Shown in pieces: positions 12,481 to 23,600 of a DNA stretch of 64,000 nt (positions are counted from its first letter, which is position 1; every line of letters starts with the position of its first letter). The translations under genes and the position numbers were made by a program. Source of the stretch: Triatoma infestans. Taxonomy: Eukaryota > Arthropoda > Insecta > Hemiptera > Reduviidae. The stretch spans positions 209,918 to 273,917 of the forward strand of contig JAAEAF010014363.1 in the NCBI GenBank assembly GCA_011037195.1. The letters are read 5' to 3'. The notes under the pieces are model-generated. The model was not told where the DNA came from, made no database searches, and was given only the letters and a program-made list of their open reading frames with translations.

Positions 12481-12840
12481 AAATCACTCCGTTCCTTAGA
12501 GTGAAGAATCTTCTTCTTCTTCTTAATCCTAAACACTCCATCTAACTCCTAATGTGAATAAACTTCTTATTCTTTTTCTTCCTGAACCTAAACCGCTCCA
12601 TCTCTAGAATCTTCTTCTCCTTTTTTCTGCTTTTCCAACTTCTTAACACGAGACACTCTCTATCTTCTAGTGCAAAGAATCTTCTTTTTTCTTCTTCTTC
12701 CTAAACCCAATCCGCTCTATCTTCTAATGTAGAGAGTTCCAAAATGGAAACCATTCCATCTCCTAATTTGGAGAAGCTTCTTTCTTTGCATCTTCCTCGT
12801 CTCCATAATCCTAACATACTCCACTTCCTAGTGTGAGAAT
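12480..12840. repeat. Degenerate pyrimidine-rich tandem array (unit roughly 70-90 bp)
   Basis: A module like CACTCCATCTCCTAATGTG followed by AATCTTCTTCTTCTT recurs about five times (near 12490, 12535, 12595, 12650, 12720 and 12810) with heavy divergence. It runs into the cleaner 416-bp triplication and shares the module at its start, so the large unit probably grew from this array. Confidence 0.55.
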
Positions 12841-14057
12841 TTTCTTCTTCCCTAACCTAGGTAAATCACTCCATGTCCTTGAATCTTCTTCTTCTTTTTC
12901 TCTTTCTTCTCCCCCTCCTCTTTCTAATTCCTAATAAACCTAAACCTTTAGCAATGTAGGGCTGCCGGCAAAGCTTTAGATCAAAATTCTATGTCCTTTT
13001 TTTTTCATTCTGCCTTCCGGCAGCTAGAATATGCCTTGGATTCCATGCTTCCATTTACCGTCAGCGCCAAGACATTCTGGTCTTGTATTAACTACACTAC
13101 CGTATTTTTCTCACCTCGAAGTTGGTGTTGTTTTACCTAATTCCCCCGGAATCCTAGTTTTTCTTCATACTTTTCTCAAATATCTCATCTCCAGATCTAA
13201 GAGCGCAGTGATTTATATTTGGATGTTGGTTAATAAACTTCGGAGGCACATTTCAATTTTCTTCTTCCCTAACCTAGGTTCTTTCTCCATGTCCTTGAAT
13301 CTACTTCTTCTTTTTCTCTTTCTTCTCCCCCTCCTCTTTCTAATTCCTAATAAACCTAAACCTTTAGCAATGTAGGGCTGCCGGCAAAGCTTTAGATCAA
13401 AATTCTATGTCCTTTTTTTTTCATTCTGCCTTCCGGCAGCTAGAATATGCCTTGGATTCCATGCTTCCATTTACCGTCAGCGCCAAGACATTCTGGTCTT
13501 GTATTAACTACACTACCGTATTTTTCTCACCTCGAAGTTGGTGTTGTTTTACCTAATTCCCCCGGAATCCTAGTTTTTCTTCATACTTTTCTCAAATATC
13601 TCATCTCCAGATCTAAGAGCGCAGTGATTTATATTTGGATGTTGGTTAATAAACTTCGGAGGCACATTTCAATTTTCTTCTTCCTTAACCTAGGTAAATC
13701 ACTCCATGTCCTTGAATCTACTTCTTCTTTTTCTCCTCCTCTTTCTAATTCTTAATAAACCTAAACCTTTAGCAATGTAGGGCGGCCAGCAAAGCTTTAG
13801 ATCAAAATTCTATGTCCTTTTTTTTTTTTATATTTTCCGTCAGCATCAAGACATTCTGGTCTTGCATTAACTACACTTCCTTATTTTTCTCCAAAATGAG
13901 CTTTAACTGATTTGACCTCGAATTGGTATTGTCGTACCTAATTCCCCCGGCTTCCTAGTTTTTTCTCACACATCTCTCAAATAACTCACCTCCAAATCCA
14001 ATAGCACAGTGATTAATATTTGGATGTTGGTTTATAAAATTCGGAGGCACATTTCAG
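12841..14057. repeat. Three tandem copies of a ~416-bp unit
   Basis: Copy 1 (12,841-13,257) and copy 2 (13,258-13,673) are nearly identical over their whole length. Both carry the same 80-plus-codon chance frame (13,031 and 13,447; offset 416). Copy 3 (about 13,674-14,057) is clearly more diverged, with small deletions and replacements. Landmarks repeated in order are CCTAACCTAGG, TAGCAATGTAGGGC, GCAAAGCTTTAGATC, AAGACATTCTGGTCTTG and TTCGGAGGCACATTTCA. The reading frames are not conserved in copy 3, so I do not call genes. Confidence 0.9.
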
Positions 14058-14484
14058 AATAAACAGAACTGTGGACATGCCAAATGTCAAATTCTTTATA
14101 TTTATTAAACAGCCTGCTGGAAAGCTTCAACTCTTTTCTGAAGATATCTTCATGGTTTTGTGTCCCCCGAATATGGAGAAATGTGCTTTTAGACATCTCT
14201 GGTCTTAAAAGATTTTCTTTAAAAATAAGCTCTGATATCTTATGTTTTATATTTCCTGTATCTAATCCATTGTTAAATCAATATGTTGGTTATCCATTCC
14301 TGTAATATTTCTTATAAAATGATATGCATCTTTGAAAGACATATAGGATATTAATATTATTAAAGCTGAACTATTATTAATATATAAGTTGAAATAGTTG
14401 AACATTATGTTTAAAACCAATAACTATCGCTCATAAACAATACAGATATACAATACCTTACTATTAAGTGTGCAAATCTCTTGT

Positions 14485-14519
<35 letters not shown>

Positions 14520-15280
14520 GTAAATACATTTCAACATATTACTCTAACTATATACACATATATAACTATGTGCGTGCTAACCAAGCCTTTGTAATGTGGT
14601 TCCTTGTTAAGTTTACACATATTTCCTGTATAACATAAATCAACTAAGAAAACAAATATACTATCTGAAATACTCCATTACTGACATAGAGAGAAGCGAC
14701 TAGAACTGTTCTCATATTTATTGCTATGTAATATATATATGTATGGTTTAATATCGCTCCTGTTATTATTATTAATATTTATATGCCGGATAATATTGCC
14801 TCCTTATATTGAAATATATATATAGAGAGAGAGGAGACAGAGGTAGCGAGAGATACCTATATATATATATATATATATTTCTTATATGAAAACATGGACA
14901 ATGATAAAAAAAAAAATAGCAAACCTGGTTTAAACATTGAAACGACTTTCCTGTTTAGTTGATGCAATTATTTATTAATTATTTTGAAATAACAAACAGC
15001 CGATAACCATCAACGTTACAGTCGCACAACTACAAGAATAAGATCCAAAAGAATACAAAAAGAAATGACTGGAAAATCACTCCATGTTCTTTAAAAATCT
15101 TTTAAATTTTCCCCGGGGAAATCGACATTCATTTTAATAGGAACATTAAGGTTTCACTCTTTACAAATTCGTTGACTTATATTTCTGAATTAGAATAAAT
15201 ATGAAAAGTGCTGGCCTTCATAAAACTCGTCATATTTCCTCAGTGATCTTGAAGAGACCAGGAAACTTTATTACTATTCA
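14058..15280. other. AT-rich spacer with TA and GA microsatellites
   Basis: A (TA)n tract lies at 14,489-14,510, a GA tract near 14,824-14,836 and a second (TA)n tract near 14,858-14,878. No gene or element end was recognised. Confidence 0.5.
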
Positions 15281-15289
15281 CCAAAAGCG

Positions 15290-16262
15290 TGGGTAATCTT
15301 GAAATGGAAAATAAGGTTTGCTTGGTCCTCCTGTAGTTGAGTGTTTCAAGGACCTCACCTCCGTCCTGGATGCTTTAAGAGAAGAACTGCCGGGAGTTCT
15401 TCTGAATACACTTAAGCCATTTGATGTTTTCTACAATACAGAGCGACCATATGAGAGCAACGTAATCTAAGACGTCCTTACAAGTGTCTTCTGAATCCTT
15501 CGTATGCCCGACTAGAGCACGCGAAGCCTTCCCGCAGACATAGTCCAAATGAAGACTATTTTAGATGCCATATTCCTTCAGTGACGATCCTTTTTAAGAT
15601 TTTCAAATAGTCGGTAAACAGAAGGACAGAGGAAAGTCTAACAACACTAATTAAAACGTTAATAAAATTTAAAAAGAGTCTGGAACCTAAGATCTCTAAA
15701 TTTTTCTTAAGTGAGAATCCTGGGGAATACCAGGGGCGACAAAATCTCATCTGAAATAATGCCAACGATTCGGACTAACCTGCTTCCTTCCAACTAAGTA
15801 CAAAGGGAACCGGGAAAGAAAGTCAATATTTTCGAGCTTCAACATAAGCAATCTATGAGGAACCCAATCAAAGGCTTACTTAAAATTGAAACAAACCGAA
15901 TCGACTTTCTCTAGCTCTTTTAAAATGAAGCTCGTATAATCCAGTAGTCTGGTAAGTTTTGACCTCTTGGATATTAAGTCGTGTTGAATCCTTGAATATA
16001 GCAGAAACGATATGCACAAATAATTTAGCCAAGTTGGTTAATTTTTAAATCGAACTGGACTCTTCAAATTTGCGCAGTTTTTCAGTCTTAAGGTGGTATA
16101 CGATGTAGATGTAACAAACGAGACTTTCCAAGCTGACGGAAACTCCACTATTTAACGACTGATTAAACAAAAGAGTTGGAAGTGCACATAAATTTTCTTT
16201 ACACATAGGCATAAAGGAAGCAGGCATTCCATCATGTCCCAAGATCAGAATTATACTTTATT
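15290..16262 (-). pseudogene. Jockey/CR1-type non-LTR reverse transcriptase remnant
   Basis: Read on the minus strand, 16,242-16,045 gives GHDGMPASF and LLFNQSLNSGV, the start of the Jockey-type RT palm (functional members have GPDGIP and LLFNQSL). After frameshifts a 'DWVPHRLL' block follows (about 15,870), matching the usual DRVPHRLL. 15,765-15,556 then gives YSPGFSL, LFLNFINVL and VLLFTDYLKI where VPQGS, LFILFINDL and LLFADDLKI are expected. Further on, VALIWSLCIVENI (about 15,460-15,420) resembles the thumb 'YGSxVWSP' region. The catalytic FADD is replaced by FTDY and several stops are present, so it is dead. No endonuclease domain was found upstream. Family assignment rests on motif order only. 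Confidence 0.75.
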
Positions 16263-16484
16263 TTGGATAAATAGGAAATTACTATTTCTTCATTATTCAT
16301 GATATTAGTTGTAGGGTAATACAGACTGTGATGGTAAACTAGAGAGGCGCACTAGCTCACATCAACAAGTTATTTGGAACAACGACATTCAGATTAATTA
16401 ATTATAATGTATATTATAATTATTGGCGATATTAATATCATAAATATCTTTATTACTTCATTCTTTTTGAATCTCATTAAATTT

Positions 16485-17456
16485 TTTACTTTCTCTTACT
16501 CCTAGTAAGAGGAAGTATTGTAATCGTGTCAGATTTTCGATATTGAGTTTTCACCGGAAATATCGGTTTTGAGGTCCCCTGAGTACAAAAAAGTGGTTTT
16601 TAGCAAATGGTCTGTGTGTGTGTATGTATGTGAACAGCATGGCTCACGTAAAAAAAAATCGTAGAAAGTTGAAACTTGATATTCCGTTTAGTTATCACCA
16701 TGGAATCCGACGGTGGGTCATTGTCAAAATTCCTCAACCGGAACTACCACTTTACTAGTTGTTTATTTTACGTTTTTGCGATTTTCTCAAAAATGGCTCC
16801 AACGATTTTCTTCAAACATTTTATATCAACTACATATACTAACAACTACAACTTATAATTGAAACTTTTCTCCAGGAAAATTCATTTAAGGGCACTTCTG
16901 GTGGAGAGGTGGGGTTAGGTTTTCATCTAAAGTGCTATTTCAGTTTATTAGACAATTCTTTCATCTAAATTGAATATGTTGTTGAAATTCCGAGTTTGAA
17001 AAAAATCGGATAACCGGAAGTGCGTTTATATTACCACTTTACTAAATGATTTTTTCACTTTTTCGCGATTTTCTCAAAAATGGCTCCGACGATTTTCTTG
17101 ACACTTCATATATAAATTAAACAAAGAAAGATCTACATCATTTATTTACTACTTTTCTCTGGGAAAGTTTATTTAAGGGCAGTTTTAAGGTAGGGGTGGG
17201 ATTACAGTTTCCTCTAAAGTGCTATCACAGTTGATTATACAATTCTATCATCCAAACAAAATTAATTAGAAATAAATAGATTGCTAAAATTCCGAGTTAC
17301 AAGAAAATTAGTAAACCGGAATTCCTCTTTAGTGAACAGTTTTTCATTTTTAGACGATTTTCGTTAAATTTTGTACACCAACTATAAAATTTGTCAATCA
17401 TAATTTTGAGGACTGGAGTAAGTGAAAGTTGTGTGAGTGTTTCACACCAGATTTTT
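16485..17456 (+). repeat. Rep-A repeat, best full-length copy (~970 bp)
   Basis: The 5' end is ACTTTCTCTTACTCC followed by TAGTAAGAGGAAGT, which forms an 8-bp-stem hairpin (CTCTTACT/AGTAAGAG). The subterminal 3' end is GGAGTAAGTGAAAGT, the inverted match of the 5' end. After it comes a hairpin GTGTGAGTGTTTCACAC, then CAGATTTTT. A GT-rich tract (16,612-16,632) lies ~130 bp from the 5' end. Internally a block ending in 'TTTTCGCGATTTTCTC AAAAATGGCTCC' (shown split) occurs twice (about 16,775 and 17,065), so the unit contains an internal duplication. No reading frame is conserved between copies. The architecture resembles HINE/DINE-1-like non-autonomous Helentrons, but that class is inferred. Confidence 0.8.
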
Positions 17457-18800
17457 AATAATATATAGTTGTATTGCTCTCAATGACAACCCGTCGATAT
17501 AATATGCTTTGCTATAAAATTTGGAATAGACTTTGGTGTAAAGGAGAAACAGTATATCCTTATTGCATCCTTTTAACATTTTTAAATTAAAATTTCCTAC
17601 ACAAAATATGTTCCAAATTAAAGTGAATTTTTCTTTTTTTTAATGAGCAGTAAGTTATAATGAGTTTAAGGAAAATTGTTGTAATATTTTCCAGAGATAT
17701 TATTAAAGAAGCAATATTATTTGAAACGGAGTTAACAATGACTAAACTCGAAATAGAGCGAGAGATAAGTAAAATAAAAGAGAAAGTATTGCCGGCATCA
17801 AGTCCGTAAATAATAATACTTGGGAATTAAACACAGACCGTTATGAATAATCCTTTTTTGAATAATTTATTGAGACCCACTATTAAATGAATATTTCATG
17901 AAGAATTTTTAACAGCCCTCATTTGCATGATTTAAATTTTATATTGCAAAAATAATTGCTAAGATTTGTTCCAATTAAAAGATTTCTAGTGAGAATGTAT
18001 AAATTTCTGCTAAAAAGAAAATATAGAAAACCTGGGCTACGATACGATAAGATGAAGAAATGAATGGAAAACTTACTTTTCTCAGGACTTGTTTGGGTAA
18101 GATCACTTATCTCACAAACCAGATAGTAATTTAGGGTGTAGATTTAAGTTAAAATTAGTTGATTAGCTTTAGACATTTTGTTTAGAGAGAGAGATTTTCT
18201 TAGTTATTCGTAAGTACACAAGTAAGCGTTAGAGATATATTAGCCGTTTAGATAGGTTCGGGATAGTTAGCAACCTAGGAAAGGGATAGAGATTTTGTGG
18301 GGTTAAGGGAAAAGAAGAGGAGGTGAGGAAGATAACCGGAACAAGGGTAGAAGAGAAAGTTGAAGAGTCGAGTGTGACAGGGGGGTTGGCCAAGTTCTGT
18401 GTTTATTCTCGGTATTCCGAGTAAAACTCTCTACGATCCAAATCGGAATAGCCTATCCAATGAAAGACAAATTGTTCCAAATATGTCAGATCTGAAAGGA
18501 AATAGCTTAAGATACAAAAGAAAAGCCTTAGGAACGCTGCATCAACAATGGCGCTAGTGGAAATTCTCTGTAGCGTATTTGCACGCCCAGTTGATTAATT
18601 CATCCGGTACCATAATCCGGTTTCCGAGAATTTAGAAATCTGCAGGACTTCCGGTAGGAGACCATGAGCAGGTCTTGCTGAAATAAGTGGGGTAAAGGCG
18701 TAGTCTAGCAACAAAAGACAGAAAAACAAATAATCCTGCTGTAACAATAACTTTATTGCTCCTCAGTCCTTTTGCCTCACAACTGGACTTAAAAACGCTC
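17457..18800. other. Non-coding spacer
   Basis: No family-like sequence was recognised in 17,460-18,330. A moderately GC-richer stretch at 18,340-18,720 could be the edge of an unrecognised retroelement but shows no motif that I can name. Confidence 0.4.
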
Positions 18801-19002
18801 ACTGACTAGTGGGTAAGCTATGGGAATCGCACCGATTGTTGAAGGTCAAACAATCCCTTCCAGAGCTGCCCATGAAATTCCTGTTTGTCACATCAGTCGG
18901 AGGACCACTACAATTAGGCTGATTGTAGAACCTGAGAATTTGTTGGCACATGAAGGAATAGATATTATAATAACGATAGAGGAGGAACTGATGAACGCTC
19001 AA

Positions 19003-19218
19003 TTTGAGCTTGAGAAGCTGTGATACCGAATAAGATCCAAAAGTACTTATAGTATTAGATACTGAGGCAGAATAAGAAATGTTGCAGTGTAATGTTGCCT
19101 CGGAATGTTATTTGAGCTTGAGAAGCTGTGAAACCGAATAAGATCCAAAAGTACTTATAGTATGAGATACTGAGGCAGAATAAGAAATGTTGCAATGTAA
19201 TGTTGCCTCGGAATGTTA
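19003..19218. repeat. Two tandem 108-bp repeats
   Basis: The unit starts TTTGAGCTTGAGAAGCTGTG at 19,003 and again at 19,111, and the copies differ at only a few positions. The upstream frame 18,820-19,023 (67 codons, ending ...FELEKL) runs into the first unit and stops at TGA just inside it. The repeat re-creates the same FELEKL-stop context. This frame is unlike its neighbours in being less AT-driven, and it may be the tail of an unrecognised element protein, but no domain is evident. Confidence 0.85.
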
Positions 19219-19389
19219 CGCCTCACAGACGTCTTTAAATAGGAAACCGTTCTCTGTGGTGAATAAATTGCGCCCAACCGGGACACATAATTTAAGTAGA
19301 CAGTCAAAAGACCCCTATCTTGAAGTAAAGGTAAAAATGTAATATTACGTATAAGCATCAGAGACATTTTCCGTGGTAGCCTGCTTCGT

Positions 19390-19442
19390 TTTGTGGTCAT
19401 CGACCGGTTTCGGGCGTTCGCCCATCTTCAGGATGCGTTTTC
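19390..19442 (-). ncRNA. Hammerhead ribozyme motif, complete core (family H1)
   Basis: Minus strand, core 19,435-19,398. Stem I 5' strand CATC, then box CTGAAGA (fits CUGANGA). Stem II is GGGC-GAAC-GCCC. Box GAAA follows, then CCGG and GUC at the cleavage site, then GATG pairing with CATC. ACCGGU is self-complementary, as in the very short stem III hammerheads reported for Penelope-like elements, which favour dimeric action. All invariant core bases are present. The same sequence recurs at 46,170 and 46,341 and in diverged form at 21,548, 22,642 and 39,729. Confidence 0.75.
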
Positions 19443-21440
19443 CAGACAGTGTGCCAACACAGACTCGTACAGAGACTTAGCTTCACACTCACGTATACGT
19501 ACTACTTACGTATAAGTATTACAGTGATGCTGAAGGCGCTAATAGAAAAACGATAGATTACCATTATGGGCGATTTCATGTATCGCACAAGTGTCATCTG
19601 CCAGCTTATAATAACTAAAATTAAATAGGATGTTACAGATATAAGGAATAGGAAAGATAGGAAAATTATCTTTACTCACAGATGGTTGTAAGAAGTTAAT
19701 ATAAGCAGATTGACCTGCCTGAAGTTGGTTGAGTTAATGGTCACCAGAGCTGTAAGAGCCCTTAATAGGCACTATATAATGAATTAAATGATCAAAGGAA
19801 TGATTAAATTATCACGAAATGAGGCTGTAACTGGTGATGCAACTCAGGAAGTAAATACACTTTCTTTAATGAATATAACACTTAAACATAGTAAACAAAA
19901 CTCCGGTAAACAAATTCAGAATTAAAACAGGTAGCAAATGATCTTCAAGATTAGAAAATAATAGCGTAATGGCGTCTCCTTTTAGCGTCGGTCTCGCGTC
20001 TCTCTAGAGTACATGTCTGTGTGCTCTCCACGCGAAGAGAAAAATAATTATTAATTAACCCCCTTGCCAGGGATGTGGCGGAGTCTAGAAGTAGGCGATC
20101 GAACTAAATGTTACGTATTTCGTTTGAATAAAAAAACTCCAGAAATACTAACAGTCTCTAATATTTTAACTTCTGTAGATTATAGCGATGAGCAAGTATC
20201 CAAAACCGGCCGATGAATATAGTACAAAGCAGGCTATAAAGCAAAAAATAATCTTACATATATTAACCATCTTTGCAAGCTCCTTGTGAATTGTCTAAGA
20301 GAGTTCGAGGTGTCAATGACATTGTTGTTTATTTAGGCAACAATAAGCCGCAGCTGTAATCAAGATCTTTAAAGAACTTGCTAGTGTACTTCCCCTAACA
20401 AGAGGATAAACTATTAGACTGTTGAAACTGCAATTGTAACCTACAATTGTGAATGGACAAAAGTCTACTTTTATTCAATGAAAAGGTAATTTCGTTTTCT
20501 TCCTTTTCAGTTGTTATAAAAGCCATTCTCAAATAAGAGTGCTTCTTCACAGAAATTCTAAGGAAGAGGTTTATTCTGAAAGAATGGAATTGATATGAGA
20601 AAAAAATAAATTTAATTGGAATAGAAAATCGTGTGCTACAAAGAGTAATATTATTTTGAAAGTACTTTTAAGCAATATTAATGAAACACCAGTGATATAT
20701 GAATGAATCAGCTGTTGTAATCAAGTATATTAATGAAAATGACTAAACCATGTCCCTTTTTTATTATCTTGATGACAAATTAAAGACAGAAAGTAAGTGT
20801 TGAATAAAAGAAGAACGAAAGAATAAGAGAATGGAAGAGAAAGAGAGGGAGGAAAGACCAAAAGAAGGTGATAAAGACCTTGGTAGTACTATATAGACGG
20901 CGTTCTAGAAGGCATGTTGCCTTTTCTTACTGTGCTGGCTGCTGGAAATGGTGCACTTAGGCGTTTTGCTAATGGTTGCCTTACTTCTAAATCGGTCCAT
21001 TGTACAGATAACAGAAAATAGCCTTCTAGTCAACTCTGACATCTCTGACAGCATTCTAACACAACACACAATACAATCCTCCTACCGCACTTTATTCTTC
21101 TCGTTCTGTTCTTCTTATTCCACCAACGTCTCTCATCGTATTCTATACACTCTTTTTTGAATACTCTTGTGTATACAACAGCACATCACACATCCTTCTC
21201 TTCTCCATGATTCTGCCTTACAGTTTTGGGGCTTCATTACCATCTATATTATATATCTCACACCGCATTTATAAAAAATTTCTTACATCCATTTACAAAA
21301 AAATTTGTTTCAACGTTAACTTTACTCATTGTTACAATCTTTTATTTACAATCGGTCCTAATCCATTGATTTGAAGGACGTTGTTTACTTTCTCTTCCTG
21401 CTGTGAGTGGGACTGTGGCATTTTTGAAATTGAAGTTTTG
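19443..21440. other. Spacer without recognised gene
   Basis: A GC-richer patch at 19,970-20,110 (TCTCGCGTCTCTCTAGAG and onward) has no motif or frame that I recognise. The remainder is AT-rich. Confidence 0.4.
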
Positions 21441-21465
21441 TAACCAGAGAAACATTCATAAGTCT

Positions 21466-21600
21466 TGAAAATGTTTGTTATCGTTGGTTCCGCAGAGCTG
21501 GAAAGCATCAGTGATATTTTCAGTGATAGCCTGCTTCTTTTTATGGTCATCAACCGGGTTCGGGCGTTCGCCCATCATCAGGATGTTTTAAGTCAACAGT
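21466..21600 (-). ncRNA. Degenerate hammerhead motif with family flank (H1)
   Basis: Core at 21,585-21,548 on the minus strand. CTGATGA and the stem II GGGC/GCCC are intact, but the second box reads GAAC in place of GAAA and the cleavage triplet is GTT. Stem I CATC/GATG is kept. The downstream flank (21,540-21,466 in minus reading: GAAGCAGGCTATCAC ... GCTCTGCGGAACCAACG) matches the 3' flank of the 46,341 copy, so the mobile unit extends ~80 bp past the ribozyme. The missing core A makes cleavage unlikely. Confidence 0.6.
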
Positions 21601-22057
21601 GTGACAAAGTAGACTTGCACGCCGCAAATTTAGTTGATAACCTCTGCTGATTCTGTATTTCTGATACTGAGTGTATCACCTAAATTTGCTCTCTTCAAGT
21701 CTGTGCTATTTTTTTTTTAGTCAAAAACACATTATAGGGTGTACCTGAGCTAGCACTCATCTCAGCCTGCAAACTATTCATCGATCGTAATCGGCTTTGC
21801 TATAAACAGAACAGTATCTATATATACATGTGGGACTTAAGGTAATGTCGTGTAGTTAATTATTACAATTAAATTCAACTGAATATAAAAGAAACTTTAT
21901 TAACAGAGCACAATCTATTGGTAAGGAACAATTACAATCTACAAAATACCACATCAAATAATATAATGTTAGTTCCCGTCGATTTTCGTCTATAACCTCT
22001 TTCAAGTCACTCCGCACTCACTCACTACCAACTGCTTGTACTCTCACTCTCTCTCTA

Positions 22058-22064
<7 letters not shown>

Positions 22065-22091
<27 letters not shown>

Positions 22092-22092
22092 T
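22065..22092. repeat. (AC)n microsatellite
   Basis: About 14 AC units. The long minus-strand frame across it (22,018-22,290) is a by-product of the repeat. Confidence 0.9.
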
Positions 22093-22635
22093 AACGGTCA
22101 TATCTCTAGCGTCAGCCTTTGAACATACACTTGTTCTTGCCCGCTCCCTACATACATAACTCAATAAATAAACGAGGGACATGCACTCAAAAGTGCACAT
22201 AAACGAAGTGCATCTTAGACGACAACAATATAACCTAGTACAGATATAAACCTCACAAGTCAATAAGTACGTCATACCTTGCTCATCCATTCAAGACTAG
22301 CCTATGAGACCTCTGATTACTTGATATTCCTGAGAGGTAATCTAAAATTCTACAGCTACCCGATCTAACGCACACAGACCACAGGCAGCAATAAATTACT
22401 ATCACACAAAACATTCACTCCGCCTACCCAAGACCCAAGAGAAAGAACCCAAGACATACGCCGTGATAGAGCAGATTCCGCAAGCCTTTTGTAGGCATTA
22501 GATGCCGTCTCCTTTTCCAGAAGTGTCATTGCTAAAGTTCACATGAAATCCAATTACACGTCATAAGTTTGTGCGTTGATCTTCATAGAACTCACTGTCT
22601 AAAACTATGTCTCTGATATCAAACTGTTTTGACAA

Positions 22636-22690
22636 AACATACTGATGAAGGGCAAGCCCCCGAAACCGATTGATGACCACAAAAAGAGGT
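22636..22690 (+). ncRNA. Degenerate hammerhead motif (H1)
   Basis: CTGATGA at 22,642-22,648, a GGGC/GCCC-type stem II, GAAA at 22,662-22,665, then CCGATT and GATGACCAC. The cleavage triplet is ATT, which still fits NUH. Stem I is weakened because the 5' side reads CATA. The flank GACCACAAAA is family-typical. Confidence 0.55.
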
Positions 22691-23600
22691 CAGTGTATGG
22701 GTATGCTGAATTCAGATTTATAAGGATTGCAATCACTTGACAGAATAAACTAAAAAACAACATGGAAATCGGTTTGGTAATATTTGAGATTAGGTGTCTA
22801 ATAAATTCGATCAATAAAACTTTGGAAACCAATTCAATTCTTTCCAAGCATAAAGAAATTCTTATCAAATTTACTTTCTGCGCTAAAATCGTTTCATAAA
22901 ATACTCCATATTACGATGGAAATAAATAGCAAAGAAAAATTGATGACAGTCTAAAGTACGAAGAAGTAAACTTTTGTAGACATCTTAAAAAAAAATATAT
23001 ATATGTAGCAGAGCTAGCTATCTAAGATTGATAAATTAAATCGAGGTAAGAGCGAGCACTATACAACATAAATCATAACAAGCAAAAGCAGAGATCTGTA
23101 AGAGATTGTGCAAGTTGAGGACGGGAGTTATGTGTCACAAACTTTGGTTATTTTCATCAAAGTCTCAAGGTTAGTAACTGCAGAAGCTAAAACACTTTCC
23201 CCTCCCATTGTAAATCTTGTAGCCACTTGTGTAGTAACTAACCTAAAAACCCCTTGTAGTAACTAGTCTGAAGGTAGTATACACTATCAAGCTTTGTTAT
23301 TCACCAGCTAGACATATCCGTATACAATTTCCTATAAAGTCAACAGTATCAAAGTAAAAAGCTTCACTTGAAGACATGATGTATGCTTGTTTACTTTAAC
23401 CTACATGGAAGGAAAAACACTCTAACGTAAGATGTTGAACCAGAAATGATTGATTTGGTTAGCAATTTTTTTTTTATACACACATATAGACGAAGTGGTT
23501 TAGTTGAATACTTTTATATAGAAAAGAAAATTAACTTTAGACTAGCGTTTACGTATTGCTTAAACTAATAAAAATTTTAATAAATAATTAAAAGATTCTA
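22691..23600. other. Spacer without recognised features
   Basis: AT-rich, with a short (TA)n tract near 22,997-23,004. No gene was recognised. Confidence 0.45.

Noticed and set aside
13031..13755. Paired identical 80-plus-codon frames that look like a duplicated small gene
   Set aside because: The identity reflects the recent DNA duplication. The frame is not kept in the older third copy and has no domain.
12480..14057. Tandem repeats considered as a CRISPR-like array
   Set aside because: The unit is 70-416 bp with no short repeat/unique spacer alternation, and the context is animal transposon-rich DNA.
18340..18720. GC-richer patch considered as a retroelement LTR
   Set aside because: No paired copy, no primer-binding-like site and no recognisable ends.
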